Positions 47,449-56,715 of a stretch of 64,000 nucleotides of DNA are shown piece by piece. Below the pieces are notes generated by a model. It was not told the DNA's origin, ran no database searches, and saw only the letters and a list, made by a program, of their open reading frames with translations. How positions within the stretch are numbered: position 1 is the first letter of the stretch; every line of letters begins with the position of its first letter. A program made the translations under genes and the position numbers. The stretch covers positions 143,137 through 207,136 of the forward strand of contig NZ_JAETWA010000048.1 in the NCBI RefSeq assembly GCF_016774335.1. Direction: 5' to 3'. Source of the stretch: Luteimonas saliphila (GTDB lineage Bacteria; Pseudomonadota; Gammaproteobacteria; Xanthomonadales; Xanthomonadaceae).

Positions 47449-49881
47449 ATGCCGCCGATGGCGAACACACCAAGCAAGCGCGGCGCTGGCCGCGGCACGG
47501 GACGGGGCGGCAAGTCCAGCTCCGGCAAGGGTCCCCAGGCTGGGCAACGCGGTGGCGGCAGGCGGGGTGCAGCCGCATCGCCGGGCTGGATGCCCGACCC
47601 CGCTGTCGCGGCGAAGCCGGGTGGGCACACGAAATCCGGCGCTCGTGCGACGCCGGGCGGCGGATTCGAGGATCCGCACGCGCGCCGCGAGGCGGAACGC
47701 TACGAGCGGCCGATCGCCAGCCGCGAGGCCATCCTGCAGCTGATCGCCGCCGCCGACGGGCCGCTGACGGCGCAGATGCTCGCCGAGCGCCTCGACCTCG
47801 CCGAGCCCGATCGCGCCGACGCACTCGGCAAGCGCCTCGGCGCGATGGTGCGCGATGGCCAGCTGCTGCAGAACCGGCGCGGCGGCTACGTGCCGGCCGC
47901 ACAGCTCGACCTGATCCCGGGCACCGTGATCGCCAATCCGGACGGCTTCGGCTTCCTGCGTCCGGACAGCGGCGTCGGCGACGACCTGTTCCTGCCGCCG
48001 TCGGAAATGCGCAAGGTGATGCACGGCGACCGGGCGATGGCCAGCGTCACCGGGCTCGACCGGCGCGGGCGCCGCGAGGGCGCGATCGTCGAGGTGCTCG
48101 AGCGCCGGCTCAATCGACTGATCGGCCGCTTCACCATCGACTCCGGGATCAGCTACGTGGTGCCCGACGACCGTCGCATCCAGCGCAACGTACAGGTCCC
48201 GACCGACGCGCGCCTCGGGGCGGTGCACGGCCAGCTGGTGGTCTGCGAGATCACCACCCCGGCCGACGAGCGGCGTCCGCCGATCGGCAAGGTGCTGGCG
48301 GTGCTGGGCGATGCGCTGACGCCGTCGCTGGTGGTCGAAGCCGCGATCCACGGCCACGAGCTGCCGCACGAATTCCCGCCGCAGGTGCTGGCCGAGGCTT
48401 CGGCCGTACCGCTGCAGGTCGATGCCGCGACCGCGGCGGGTCGCGTCGACCTGCGCGCGCTGCCGCTGGTCACGATCGACGGCGAGGACGCCAAGGACTT
48501 CGACGACGCGGTGTACTGCGAGCCGAACCGCGACGGCTTCCGGCTGATCGTCGCGATCGCCGACGTGTCGAGCTACGTGCGTCCCGGCACGCCGCTCGAC
48601 GACGAGGCGCAGCTGCGCGCGACCAGCGTGTACTTCCCCGGCTTCGTCGTGCCGATGCTGCCCGAGACCCTGTCCAACGGCATCTGCTCGCTGAATCCGA
48701 AGGTCGACCGGCTGTGCTTCGCCTGCGACATGCAGGTCGACCGCGAGGGCGAGGTGGTCGAGTCGAAGTTCTACGAGGCGGTGATGAACTCGCACGCGCG
48801 CCTGACCTACACCCAGGTGTGGAAGTCGGTCGGCGAGGGCGATGCCGAGGCGCAGGCGCAGGTCGGCGCGCTGATGCCGCAGGTCGAACGACTGCATCAG
48901 CTGTACCAGGTGCTGGCCAGGGCGCGCGCCAGGCGCGGCGCGATCGAATTCGAATCCTCGGAAGTGCGCTTCGTGCTCGACAACCGCGGCGAGGTCACCC
49001 AGGCCGGGATGCTGGTCCGCAACGACGCGCACAAGCTGATCGAGGAATGCATGATCGCGGCCAACGTCGAGGCGGCGAAGTTCCTGCTCTCAGCGGAAAT
49101 CCCGGCACCGTACCGCATCCATGACAAGCCGCCGGAATCCAAGTACGCCGACCTGCTCGAGTTCCTGAAGGAGTTCGCGCTGCGGATGCCGCCGTGGGCG
49201 CGGCTGCAGCCGAAGGATTTCGCGGCCCTGCTGAAGAAGGTGCGCGATCGTCCCGAGGCCACTCTGCTCGAATCGGTGATCCTGCGCAGCCAGAGCCAGG
49301 CGGTGTATTCGCCCGCGAACATCGGCCACTTCGGCCTGGCGCTGCAGGCTTACGCGCACTTCACCTCGCCGATCCGCCGTTACCCGGACCTGCTGGTGCA
49401 CCGCGCGATCAAGCACGCGCTGGCGCGCCGCAGACTCGAGGATTTCCATACGCCACGCGAGATGGCGACGCTGGCGCTGCAGTGTTCCGAGCGCGAGCGC
49501 CGCGCGGACGAGGCCGAGCGCGAGGTCGACGAGCGCTACCGCGCGGCGTGGATGGAACAGCACGTGGGCGGCGAGTTCGACGGCACGATCAGCGGCGTGA
49601 CCAGCTTCGGGCTGTTCGTGGAGCTGGACCAGTCCAAGGTCAACGGCCTGGTCCACGTCACCCAGTTGCCGAACGACTTCTACCACTTCGATCCGCTGCG
49701 CAAGACCCTGACCGGCGAGCGCACGGCGCGCGAGTTCCGCCTCGGCGACCGCGTGCGCATCGTGGTGCTCAAGGCGAGCCTGGAGGAACGCAAGATCGAC
49801 TTCCGCCTGGCCGGGGAGCGCAACACGAATCCGCAGCCGCCGCGCGGACAGCCGGCGAAGCGCAGGAAGCAGAAGTATTGA
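47449..49881 (+). CDS. rnr: Ribonuclease R
   Basis: 3'-5' exoribonuclease that degrades structured RNA and takes part in rRNA quality control. From ATG 47449 (or 47458) the protein has 810 residues. Residues 1-80 are a basic Gly/Arg/Lys-rich stretch; a winged-helix region (SREAILQLIAAADGPLTAQM) and cold-shock domains follow. The RNB core has the acidic site TIDGEDAKDFDDAVYCEPNR and HFTSPIRRYPDLLVHRAI. The S1 domain at about residues 700-785 (GGEFDGTISGVTSFGLFVEL) precedes a short basic tail ending RRKQKY. No good ribosome-binding site is seen. rlmB follows after 88 bases, as in many proteobacteria. Confidence 0.96.
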   Translation: MPPMANTPSKRGAGRGTGRGGKSSSGKGPQAGQRGGGRRGAAASPGWMPDPAVAAKPGGHTKSGARATPGGGFEDPHARREAERYERPIASREAILQLIAAADGPLTAQMLAERLDLAEPDRADALGKRLGAMVRDGQLLQNRRGGYVPAAQLDLIPGTVIANPDGFGFLRPDSGVGDDLFLPPSEMRKVMHGDRAMASVTGLDRRGRREGAIVEVLERRLNRLIGRFTIDSGISYVVPDDRRIQRNVQVPTDARLGAVHGQLVVCEITTPADERRPPIGKVLAVLGDALTPSLVVEAAIHGHELPHEFPPQVLAEASAVPLQVDAATAAGRVDLRALPLVTIDGEDAKDFDDAVYCEPNRDGFRLIVAIADVSSYVRPGTPLDDEAQLRATSVYFPGFVVPMLPETLSNGICSLNPKVDRLCFACDMQVDREGEVVESKFYEAVMNSHARLTYTQVWKSVGEGDAEAQAQVGALMPQVERLHQLYQVLARARARRGAIEFESSEVRFVLDNRGEVTQAGMLVRNDAHKLIEECMIAANVEAAKFLLSAEIPAPYRIHDKPPESKYADLLEFLKEFALRMPPWARLQPKDFAALLKKVRDRPEATLLESVILRSQSQAVYSPANIGHFGLALQAYAHFTSPIRRYPDLLVHRAIKHALARRRLEDFHTPREMATLALQCSERERRADEAEREVDERYRAAWMEQHVGGEFDGTISGVTSFGLFVELDQSKVNGLVHVTQLPNDFYHFDPLRKTLTGERTAREFRLGDRVRIVVLKASLEERKIDFRLAGERNTNPQPPRGQPAKRRKQKY

Positions 49882-49886
49882 GAGCC

Positions 49887-49964
49887 GTGATTCGTGATGG
49901 GTGATTCGAAAGAGCCGATCCGGATCGACGAACTGCTCCTTCCAATCACGAATCACCAATCACG
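49887..49964. repeat. Dispersed palindrome built from GTGATTS heptamers (rnr-rlmB gap)
   Basis: Left arm 49887-49908 (GTGATTCGTGATGGGTGATT...) and right arm 49942-49964 (CCAATCACGAATCACCAATC...) are inverted copies with a 33-base loop. Each arm is three tandem GTGATTC/G units. The right arm ends five bases before the rlmB ATG. A second copy lies at 56716-56799. Confidence 0.85.
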
Positions 49965-49969
49965 TCCCG

Positions 49970-50731
49970 ATGAGCAAGCAGAACCAGTGGATCGTCGGCA
50001 TCAACGCGGTCGCGTCGGCGGTCGAGCACGATGCCGAGCATGTGCGCGAGGTGCTGGTCGAGGCCGGGGCGAAGAACCCGCGGCTGGGCGAGATCGAGCA
50101 GGCGGCGCGCCGGCGCGACATCGATGTGCGCCGCGTCGCGCAGCAGGCGCTCGACGGCGTCGCCGGCGGCACCCGCCACCAGGGCGTGGCCGCGCGCTAC
50201 GCCGCCGCCAGGACCTGGGACGAACACGACCTGCCCGACCTGGTTGAGCAGGCGCAGGGGAGGGCGCTGCTGCTGGTGCTCGACGGCGTGCAGGATCCGC
50301 ATAACCTCGGCGCCTGCCTGCGCAGCGCTGCCGCGGCCGGCGTAACCGCCGTGGTAATCCCGAAGGACAAGGCGGTGCAGGTCAACGCCACCGTCCGCAA
50401 GACCTCGGCCGGCGCCGCCGACAGCATCGCCGTGGTGCGCGTGACCAACCTCTCGCGCACGCTGTCGGAGCTGCAGAAGCTGGGCGTATGGATCTACGGC
50501 CTGGTGGGTGGTTCCGGCGCGTCGCTGTATGCGCTCGACCTGAAGGGCAATGTCGCACTGGTGCTCGGCGGCGAAGCGGATGGACTGCGCCGGCTCACGC
50601 GCGAACATTGCGACCAACTGGTCTCGATCCCGATGCCGGGCGCGGAAACTTCCCCCGGCGTAGAGAGTCTCAACGTCTCGGTGGCGGCTGGCGTCACGTT
50701 GTTCGAGGCGGTGCGCCAGCGCGCGGGTTGA
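49970..50731 (+). CDS. rlmB: 23S rRNA (guanosine-2'-O-) methyltransferase RlmB
   Basis: SPOUT-fold methyltransferase that modifies G2251 of 23S rRNA (E. coli numbering). The 253-residue protein begins MSKQNQWIVGINAVASAVEH with the N-terminal substrate-binding domain. The SPOUT motifs are LLLVLDGVQDPHNLGACLRS (motif 1, with the conserved Asn), ALVLGGEADGLRRLTREHCD (motif 2), and SLNVSVAAGVTLFEAVRQR (motif 3, forming the knot). ATG 49970 lies just after the palindromic repeat, which leaves no ribosome-binding site of the usual kind. It follows rnr in the same direction. Confidence 0.96.
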   Translation: MSKQNQWIVGINAVASAVEHDAEHVREVLVEAGAKNPRLGEIEQAARRRDIDVRRVAQQALDGVAGGTRHQGVAARYAAARTWDEHDLPDLVEQAQGRALLLVLDGVQDPHNLGACLRSAAAAGVTAVVIPKDKAVQVNATVRKTSAGAADSIAVVRVTNLSRTLSELQKLGVWIYGLVGGSGASLYALDLKGNVALVLGGEADGLRRLTREHCDQLVSIPMPGAETSPGVESLNVSVAAGVTLFEAVRQRAG

Positions 50732-50752
50732 GTTCGCGTCCGGAGGCGGTCG

Positions 50753-51016
50753 ATGTTTGCTTCGTTGCAATGGCAGGACTGGCTGGGTTTCGCCGGCGCG
50801 TGCCTCATGCTGCTCGCGCTGTTCCTGCATTCGTTCGCGCCGCGCGCAGGCGCTGGGCGCTGGCGCGCCGTGCTGGGGTTGCTGGGCGCCGCCATGCTGG
50901 TCCCGTCGGCGTGGCTCGCGTTCCGCGCGCCGTTGTTCTTCCTGCTGGTGAGCTGGATCCTCGTCTGCGGATACCGGTTCGTGCACTCCCCCTCCCGGGA
51001 CGATGGCGTCGGCTGA
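50753..51016 (+). CDS. Small predicted membrane protein, unknown function
   Basis: An 87-residue protein with three hydrophobic stretches ([53 protein letters not shown]). It begins 21 bases after rlmB and is preceded by GGAGGCGGTCG, a workable ribosome-binding site. I do not recognise the family. The protein could be a component of the inner membrane with three helices and a short charged tail (SPSRDDGVG). Confidence 0.65.
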   Translation: MFASLQWQDWLGFAGACLMLLALFLHSFAPRAGAGRWRAVLGLLGAAMLVPSAWLAFRAPLFFLLVSWILVCGYRFVHSPSRDDGVG

Positions 51017-51169
51017 GGGCTGGCGCTCGCGCTGCGCGCACTGGCGGCAAGCGGCCGACTCCGGTGTCCCCTGCAGACGTGCACCTGCGCAGCATGCAGC
51101 CACACGGGTGGGGCGAAGCGGGTCATCCGACGGTCACCTGCCCCGCAGTCGCCGTGGCACGATGCGCTC

Positions 51170-51230
51170 GTGCCGGGACGACCCGACACCTTTCCTCCGG
51201 TCCGCGGAGACGACCCCGCGAATATCGGAG
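51170..51230 (+). ncRNA. Guanidine-II (mini-ykkC) riboswitch
   Basis: Two hairpins, each closed by an ACGA tetraloop, lie 13 bases apart: GTGCCGGG-ACGA-CCCGACAC (51170-51189, one mismatch) and CGCGGAG-ACGA-CCCCGCG (51203-51220, one mismatch). Paired ACGR-loop hairpins just upstream of a ribosome-binding site (CGGAG, 51226-51230) define the guanidine-II class, which raises expression of small multidrug-resistance guanidinium exporters when guanidine binds. The gene that follows is such an exporter, though broken. Confidence 0.87.
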
Positions 51231-51239
51231 TCCACGCCA

Positions 51240-51550
51240 GTGCCCTGGATCATCCTGCTGCTCGCCGGCCTGTTCGAGATCGCCTGGGCGATCGGCCTCA
51301 AGTACACCGAAGGCTTCACCCGGCCGTGGCCCACGTTCGGCACGGCAGCAGCGATGCTCGTGAGCCTGTGGCTGCTGGGCATGGCGATGAAATCTCTGCC
51401 GGTCGGCACCGCCTAAGCCGTGTGGGTGGGCATGGGGGCGGTCGGGACCGCGATCCTCGGCATCGTCCTGCTCGGCGAGCCCACCAATGCCGGGCGCCTG
51501 GTCAGCCTGGGCTGATCGTCGCCGGCGTGATCGACCTCAAGCTGGCGACG
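51240..51550 (+). pseudogene. gdx: Guanidinium exporter Gdx (SugE), nonsense mutation plus frameshift
   Basis: Four-helix SMR-family exporter. From GTG 51240 the first 58 residues are intact ([44 protein letters not shown]). Codon 59, a Tyr in the family (PVGTAYAVW), is TAA at 51414-51416. Read past it, the frame gives [20 protein letters not shown] and [12 protein letters not shown], then a one-base deletion near 51511 produces TGA; repair gives [13 protein letters not shown]. Two separate lesions, one of them a substitution, argue for a true pseudogene rather than a sequencing fault. The riboswitch before it looks intact. Confidence 0.88.
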
Positions 51551-51629
51551 CCGGGATGGCGACCGGCGCATCGGCCGCGCCGAAGCGCGGCGCGCATGTC
51601 GCCGCGCTACCGGACACGACGCGCGGAGT

Positions 51630-52511
51630 TCAGTCTTCGCCCTGCCGCCGGTCGCGCTTGCCCTGGTTGACCCGGTCCCGGGTGCTGATGCTGCCCTGTA
51701 TCGCAGGGATTCGCGCTTCCGCCGCGTGCAGGCGCTTGGCCCGTCGTGCAGCGCCCTCGGACTGGTAGCCCGGCGTGCCCGCGATCGGGTCGCTGCTCGC
51801 GGGGACCTCCCAGGGTTTGGGTTCATGGTCGCGCGCCTGCTTGGCCTCGAGCAGCGCACGGGTCTGGGCGAGGGCCTGCTCCGGGGTGATGCGACCGACA
51901 CGCCGCGACTTGCGGGCCAACTTCTTACCTGCGGACTTCGTCTTTGCCTTGGAGGCGCCCGCGCCGGTTCCGCTGGCGCGTTGCGTGGCCGATGCATCCG
52001 TGGTCTCGCGGTCGGCCGGCTGCCTGCGCGCGGTGGAGCCCGAGGCCGTCTTTCGGGATGTCGCCTTCTTCGCGCTCTTGGCGCCGGCAGCCGCCGGCTT
52101 GCGCTTGGCCGTCGCCTTCCGTGCGGTCGCCTTCTCCTTCGCAGGCGCTTTCCTGGCAGGCGTGGCCGTCGACTTGCGGCGCGGCGTCGCGGCGGCTTTC
52201 TCCTCGCGTTCGACCTCGCGCAGCCGGCCTTCGAAGCGCTTGAGGATGTCGGCCATCAGTTCGGACTTGTCCTTGCTGCGCCGGTTGGCTTCGCCGCTGG
52301 CGCCGCGCTTGCTGCCGCTGCGCGCGCGCGAGGCCAGCTTGTGCTTCTGTACGAGGTCGCGTGCGCGGTCGCGCGCGGTGCGCGCCCGCTTGATCCGGGA
52401 AGCCAGCCCCTTTCCGTCGAGCTGTCGCAGTCCGTTGATCCGGCTGTCGTCGTAGAGCGCCATCTCCTTCTGGTTGAGCAGCAGGCTCGCCTTCGCGCGG
52501 GTGATCGGCAT
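51630..52511 (-). CDS. Lys/Ala/Arg-rich basic protein, possibly nucleic-acid binding
   Basis: A 293-residue protein from ATG 52511 (GGAGA nine bases upstream). The N-terminal 100 residues (MPITRAKASLLLNQKEMALY, DDSRINGLRQLDGKGLASRI) are helical, charged and seem conserved-type. Residues 100-120 form RFEGRLREVEREEKAA. Residues 120-220 are low-complexity Lys/Ala/Thr repeats (KAPAKEKATARKATAKRKPA) like histone H1 tails. The C-terminal part again looks ordered (GRITPEQALAQTRALLEAKQ). A nucleoid- or RNA-binding role is a guess. The gene faces the gdx pseudogene tail to tail. Confidence 0.75.
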   Translation of the reverse strand: MPITRAKASLLLNQKEMALYDDSRINGLRQLDGKGLASRIKRARTARDRARDLVQKHKLASRARSGSKRGASGEANRRSKDKSELMADILKRFEGRLREVEREEKAAATPRRKSTATPARKAPAKEKATARKATAKRKPAAAGAKSAKKATSRKTASGSTARRQPADRETTDASATQRASGTGAGASKAKTKSAGKKLARKSRRVGRITPEQALAQTRALLEAKQARDHEPKPWEVPASSDPIAGTPGYQSEGAARRAKRLHAAEARIPAIQGSISTRDRVNQGKRDRRQGED

Positions 52512-52757
52512 TGCAGCGTCTCCTGGGTGCGTACGACGGACAGTGGAACACAGCACATGTGCAGCCCGGGTCGAGAGCGACACGCGACCATGGACCGCTT
52601 CGTGCCCGCGGCGACGAAGCGCGGTGGGAGGCATATCCGGATCGACGCCGCATCGATGCGGTCGATGTTCTGCAGCGTCGGAACGCATGGCAGGCCGCCT
52701 CGGGCGGTCGATGCGACCGCAGGGAGACGGTTCCTGCCCGTGGGAGGGGCGGTGCCG

Positions 52758-53393
52758 CTAGCCGGCCTGCGGCGCCGGCCAGGCGTTGACGATGGTGCAG
52801 AACAGCTTCGCGGTCTGCTCGGCGTCGTACAGCGCCGAGTGCGCGTCCTCGCTGCTCCAGGGGAAACCGGCGGCCTGCACCGCGCGCGCGAGGACCGTCT
52901 GCCCGTACGCCACCCCGGCCAGGGTGACGGTGTCGAACACGCTGAACGGGTGGAACGGATTGCGCTTGTGCCCGCAGCGCGCGACGGCCGCGTTGAGGAA
53001 GTTCAGGTCGAAGTGGGCGTTGTGCCCGACCAGGATCGCACGCTGGCAACCGTGCTTCTTGACCGCCGCGCGCACCGTGGCGAAGACGTGGTCCAGCGCC
53101 TCGCGCTCGGGCTTGGCGAAACGGAATGGATGGTCGATGTCGATCCCGGTGATCTCCAGCGACTGCGGGTCGATGTCGGTCCCAGGGGCGGGGACGACGT
53201 GCGCGCTGGCCGGGGTGCCGAGCACCAGGGCGCCGGCCTCGTCCACATCCACCGGCACGGCCGCGATCTCGAGCAATGCATGCCGGTTCCAGTCGAACCC
53301 CCCGGTCTCGACGTCCACCACCACCGGCAGGTAGCCGCGGAAGCGCTTGGTAAGCAGGCTGGGGACGGCTGACTGCTGCGCGGCTTGTTCCAT
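52758..53393 (-). CDS. rnt: Ribonuclease T
   Basis: DEDDh exonuclease that trims 3' ends of tRNA and other stable RNAs. The 211-residue length is normal. ExoI has [20 protein letters not shown] (Asp and Glu), Exo[18 protein letters not shown] (Asp), and Exo[22 protein letters not shown] (His and Asp). The segment [20 protein letters not shown] is typical of RNase T rather than the DnaQ epsilon subunit. ATG 53393. The 247-base gap on its left, toward the Lys/Ala-rich gene, shows nothing I recognise. Confidence 0.94.
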   Translation of the reverse strand: MEQAAQQSAVPSLLTKRFRGYLPVVVDVETGGFDWNRHALLEIAAVPVDVDEAGALVLGTPASAHVVPAPGTDIDPQSLEITGIDIDHPFRFAKPEREALDHVFATVRAAVKKHGCQRAILVGHNAHFDLNFLNAAVARCGHKRNPFHPFSVFDTVTLAGVAYGQTVLARAVQAAGFPWSSEDAHSALYDAEQTAKLFCTIVNAWPAPQAG

Positions 53394-53568
53394 GCGTGAA
53401 GCCTAGCAGAGCGCCTGCAGCGTCGTGGCGATGGACGCGCGCGACACCGGGTCGCGCGAGTGCCCATTGGATCGCCGGCCACCGCGTCACCGGGACCGGG
53501 GCCTCGGCAGCGGGTACCGTCACCCGGCGCGTGGCGCCACGAGCGGCGATGCGCGCCGGCGCCGCCGC

Positions 53569-54354
53569 TCAGTCCCTGCGGATGCCCAGCAGCGTGCCCT
53601 CGTCGCGCATGCGCGCGAGCATCGCGCCGCCCTCGGCGAGCAGCGCGTCCGGGTCGGTGCCGGCCTCGTGCGCGAGCGCCTGCAGGCACGCGCGGCCGGT
53701 GCGCGTGCCGTCGGCCAGCAGCTCCAGCAACCGGAAGGCCAGCGGCGACAGCTGCGCGAAGCGCACCTCGCCGGTGTCGTCACGACGTACCAGAAGAAGG
53801 GTCGGCGCCTCCGGTTCCACCCCGGGCAGGTTCCCGGGGCCGATCCTGTGCACCGGCCAGCGATAGGCCAGCGCCCATGCGAGCGGCGAGACCACCGGCA
53901 CCCCGTCGAGCAGCGCCTGCACCGGGTCGGGCGCCGGGTCGCCTCCGGGCTGCGGGTCGAGCCGCGGTTGCGCGTCGGAGATCTGCAGCGCCAGTTCGAC
54001 CCACTCGTAGTGCGCCAGCTCCGGGAGCCAGGGCGGCAGCGCAGGATCGTCCTCTGCGCGCGCCTCGAGCCAGCGCACGAACTCGCGCCCGATCTCGGTG
54101 AAAAGAGGCGTATGGCTGCGGTGCAGCGCGAAGAACCCGCGCACCAGCGCCTGCCAGGCGGCATCGTCCAGGATCCTGCGGATCACCGGGAAATTGCCGG
54201 CGAGCAGGCCCTGCAGGTTGTTGTAGAGCAGCTCGCGATAGATCCCCAGTCGCCGCGTCTCGATGCCCCCGGGGGGCGGCACGGCCGCGGGATCACGCAG
54301 GTGCCGAGACAGCGCGAACTGCTGCGCGCGCAGTGTGGCGGGCGCCTCAGCCAT
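53569..54354 (-). CDS. hvfC: HvfC/BufC-like DUF2063 partner protein
   Basis: Putative DNA-binding-like DUF2063 protein that partners with DUF692 enzymes in peptide modification. 261 residues. The N-terminal family domain spans about residues 8-100 ([60 protein letters not shown]). A second, beta-containing domain ends in [20 protein letters not shown]. It overlaps the end of hvfB by eight bases and ends the hvfA-B-C operon. In characterised systems the homologue binds the precursor and the enzyme. Confidence 0.88.
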   Translation of the reverse strand: MAEAPATLRAQQFALSRHLRDPAAVPPPGGIETRRLGIYRELLYNNLQGLLAGNFPVIRRILDDAAWQALVRGFFALHRSHTPLFTEIGREFVRWLEARAEDDPALPPWLPELAHYEWVELALQISDAQPRLDPQPGGDPAPDPVQALLDGVPVVSPLAWALAYRWPVHRIGPGNLPGVEPEAPTLLLVRRDDTGEVRFAQLSPLAFRLLELLADGTRTGRACLQALAHEAGTDPDALLAEGGAMLARMRDEGTLLGIRRD

Positions 54355-55216
54355 GCGCGGGTACGGCGGCCGGGGCCTGCGCGACGCGTTGCAGGTCGCG
54401 GATGGCGTCGAGTTCGCCGAGCAGCTCCTCGAACGGCGGGAAGTTGAAATCGCGCTCCAGCAGCGTCGGCCGGATTCCGTGCACGCGGTAGGCCTCGGCC
54501 AGCAGGCACCAGACGTCGGGGATGACGGCGGCGCCGTGGGTATCGACCTTCAGGTCTTCGGCCTCGTCGTAGTGGCCGGCGACGTGGTAGCAGGCGATCC
54601 GCGCGGACGGCATCCGGCGCAGGAACGCGACCGGATCGTAGCGGTGGTTGATAGCGTTGACGTGGATGTTGTTGACGTCGAGCAGCAGGTCGCAATCCGC
54701 GCGTTCGAGCACCGCCTCGACGAAGGTCGCTTCGTCCAGCGGCGGCTGCGTGCCCACCGGGAGCGCCGCGTAGTAGCTCACGTTCTCCACCGCGATCCGG
54801 CGGCCGAGGATGTCCTGCACGCGGCGGATGCGCGCTGCCACGTGCTCGACCGCCTCCTCGGTGAACGGCAGCGGCAGCAGGTCGTAGAGGTGGCCATCGT
54901 CGCTGCACCAGCTCAGGTGCTCGCTGTAGAGGGGAACGCGGTGGCGGTCGAGGAAACGCCCGACACGGGCAAGGAAGGTCTCGTCCAGCGGCGCGACGCT
55001 GCCGAGCGACAGCGACAGGCCGTGGCAGGTGATCGGACGGCGCTCGGCAAGCGCCTCGAACGCGGCGCCCAGCCTGCCGCCGACGCCGATCCAGTTTTCC
55101 GGCGCGCACTCGAGGAAATCGAACGCGGCCTCGTCGGCCGCCTGCAGCGCGGACAGCAGTCCGCGCCGCAGGCCCAGGCCCGCGCTCGCGTTCGGCAGGG
55201 AAAGGGCCGGACGCAT
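54347..55216 (-). CDS. hvfB: HvfB-like multinuclear iron oxidative enzyme (MNIO, DUF692)
   Basis: Predicted peptide-modifying enzyme that converts Cys residues of the HvfA precursor to oxazolone/thioamide groups. 289 residues, TIM-barrel fold. Iron-ligand-bearing blocks: [63 protein letters not shown] and [20 protein letters not shown], all as in DUF692 proteins. ATG 55216 begins [20 protein letters not shown], the usual start in this family. Precursor gene hvfA ends 22 bases upstream, hvfC overlaps downstream. Confidence 0.93.
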   Translation of the reverse strand: MRPALSLPNASAGLGLRRGLLSALQAADEAAFDFLECAPENWIGVGGRLGAAFEALAERRPITCHGLSLSLGSVAPLDETFLARVGRFLDRHRVPLYSEHLSWCSDDGHLYDLLPLPFTEEAVEHVAARIRRVQDILGRRIAVENVSYYAALPVGTQPPLDEATFVEAVLERADCDLLLDVNNIHVNAINHRYDPVAFLRRMPSARIACYHVAGHYDEAEDLKVDTHGAAVIPDVWCLLAEAYRVHGIRPTLLERDFNFPPFEELLGELDAIRDLQRVAQAPAAVPAHG

Positions 55217-55238
55217 GCGGTCGCGGCGGATCAGCGCA

Positions 55239-55673
55239 TCACGCTGCGCCGCCGCACTTGCCTTCCCCGCACTTGCCTTCCATGTCGGCCTTGCTGGCGG
55301 TCTTGTGCGCCTCGTGCTCGGCCGCGTCGACGAATCCGTCGGCATTGGCATCCATTGCAGCGAACTTCTCGGCCTTGCCGGGATGCGCCGCATCGAATTC
55401 CGCACGCGAGATCCTGCCGTCCTTGTCGGTGTCGATCTTGTCGACGCCGCATTTTCCTTCGCCGCACTTGCCTTCGGCTTTCCTGGCCTTGTCGCCGCCG
55501 CACTGCCCTTCCTTGGCCTTGTCTTCTGCGGCGGCAGCGGTGGCGTCCTGCGCGCCGAGCAGATAGCCCTGGGCGAGCGGCGTGATCGCGAAGGCCGAAC
55601 CGGACAGGAGCAGGCCGCCGGCGAGGGCGGTGCCGATGGCGACGGCGACGGGTTTCTTGCTGGACTGGGTCAT
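55239..55673 (-). CDS. hvfA: HvfA-like RiPP precursor with EGKCG motifs and two EF-hands
   Basis: A 144-residue exported precursor. Signal peptide at residues 1-29 ([14 protein letters not shown]), then [14 protein letters not shown], common in HvfA-like proteins. [10 protein letters not shown] occurs twice, near residues 68-77 and at the C-terminus, and EGQCG once; these Cys are the likely sites modified by HvfB. Between the two blocks are two canonical EF-hand loops, [12 protein letters not shown] and [15 protein letters not shown] 55673 follows TGAGGAATCCACC. The product is expected to bind copper in the periplasm or outside the cell. The EF-hand pair suggests additional calcium binding. 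Confidence 0.88.
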   Translation of the reverse strand: MTQSSKKPVAVAIGTALAGGLLLSGSAFAITPLAQGYLLGAQDATAAAAEDKAKEGQCGGDKARKAEGKCGEGKCGVDKIDTDKDGRISRAEFDAAHPGKAEKFAAMDANADGFVDAAEHEAHKTASKADMEGKCGEGKCGGAA

Positions 55674-56000
55674 GGTGGATTCCTCAGGGTGGGTGGGCTG
55701 ACCGCGGTTGGAGACGTTCACGGGGCGGACGTGCGGGCCGGAAGCGCGACGCGGACCGATCAGGCGGCATCCCTTCCACGCGTGCGCTGGACGGCGATCT
55801 TCAGGTCGGGTTGCGGCAGACCGGGAGCGATGATGCGGCCCCGGCGACAGTCGCCTCCAGACCCCCCCACGGTCCGTCCGGCCACAGTGTGGCCGTGGCG
55901 ACATTAAGCGCAGGTTGAGGTCCGGTGCGGGGGCGAGACGCGCGGAGGAATCCCGTGGATTCAGCGGGAATTTAGGCAGCGGGCATGCTGCTCTGCAGCA
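55674..56000. promoter_or_regulatory. Intergenic region upstream of hvfA
   Basis: These 327 bases lie between the phoU stop and the hvfA start and must hold the hvfA promoter. A perfect palindrome GGCCACA-G-TGTGGCC is at 55880-55894. I could not assign a copper-regulator site, and no clear terminator for phoU is visible. Confidence 0.4.
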
Positions 56001-56705
56001 TCAGGTTGCGACGCTGGTGCCGTCGCGCTTCTCGCGCGGCGGCAGTGCATCGTCGCCGTGCACGAGGAACCAGATGTTCTCGGCGATGTTGGTGGCGTGG
56101 TCGCCCACCCGCTCGAGGTTCTTGGCCATGAACAGCAGGTGCGTACACGGGGTGATCGCGCGTGCGTCCTCCATCATGTACGTGAGCAGTTCGCGGAACA
56201 GGCCCGTGTACAGCGTATCGACCTGGGCGTCTTGGGCGCGCACGCGCTGCGCGGCATCGGCGTCGCTGGCGGCGAACGCGGCCAGCACGTCGCGGATCTG
56301 GCGGACGGCGAGCTGGCCGAGCGCGTTGAGGCCGCGGGTGTGCGGCAGCGGCGGTGCGGCGATGAGCGCGATCGAGCGCTTGGCGACGTTGGCGGCGTAG
56401 TCGCCGATCCGCTCGATGTCCGAGGCGATGCGCAGCGCGGCGAGGATCTCGCGCAGGTCGCGCGCCATCGGGCCGCGCAGGGCCAGTTTCATCACGTCCT
56501 GGCTGATCTCGTGCTCGAGCGCGTCGATCTCCTCGTCGTTGGCGACGATCCGCGCCGCCGCCTTGTCGTCGCGACGCTCGAGCACGTCCAGCGCAGCCTC
56601 CAGCTGCGAAGCCGCCATCTCGCCCATGCGCATGATCTCGCCGATCAGGCGCTGGCGTTCTTCGTCGTAGCTCTTGACGATATGGTCGTGCGGTTGGGTG
56701 GTCAT
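56001..56705 (-). CDS. phoU: Phosphate-specific transport regulator PhoU
   Basis: Links the Pst transporter to the PhoR sensor and shuts the Pho response off when phosphate is plentiful. The 234-residue, all-helical protein has the two three-helix repeats with metal-binding acidic clusters: RDLREILAALRIASDIERIG followed by DYAANVAKR, and MAKNLERVGDHATNIAENIW. ATG 56705 starts MTTQPHDHIVKSYDEERQRL. It is the last gene of the pst operon; a palindromic repeat lies between it and pstB. Confidence 0.96.
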   Translation of the reverse strand: MTTQPHDHIVKSYDEERQRLIGEIMRMGEMAASQLEAALDVLERRDDKAAARIVANDEEIDALEHEISQDVMKLALRGPMARDLREILAALRIASDIERIGDYAANVAKRSIALIAAPPLPHTRGLNALGQLAVRQIRDVLAAFAASDADAAQRVRAQDAQVDTLYTGLFRELLTYMMEDARAITPCTHLLFMAKNLERVGDHATNIAENIWFLVHGDDALPPREKRDGTSVAT

Positions 56706-56715
56706 GGGTAAGGGC

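Noticed and set aside
51414..51416. Read-through or recoding of the TAA in gdx
   Set aside because: No recoding context is visible and a second lesion (frameshift) lies downstream, so a double mutation is simpler.
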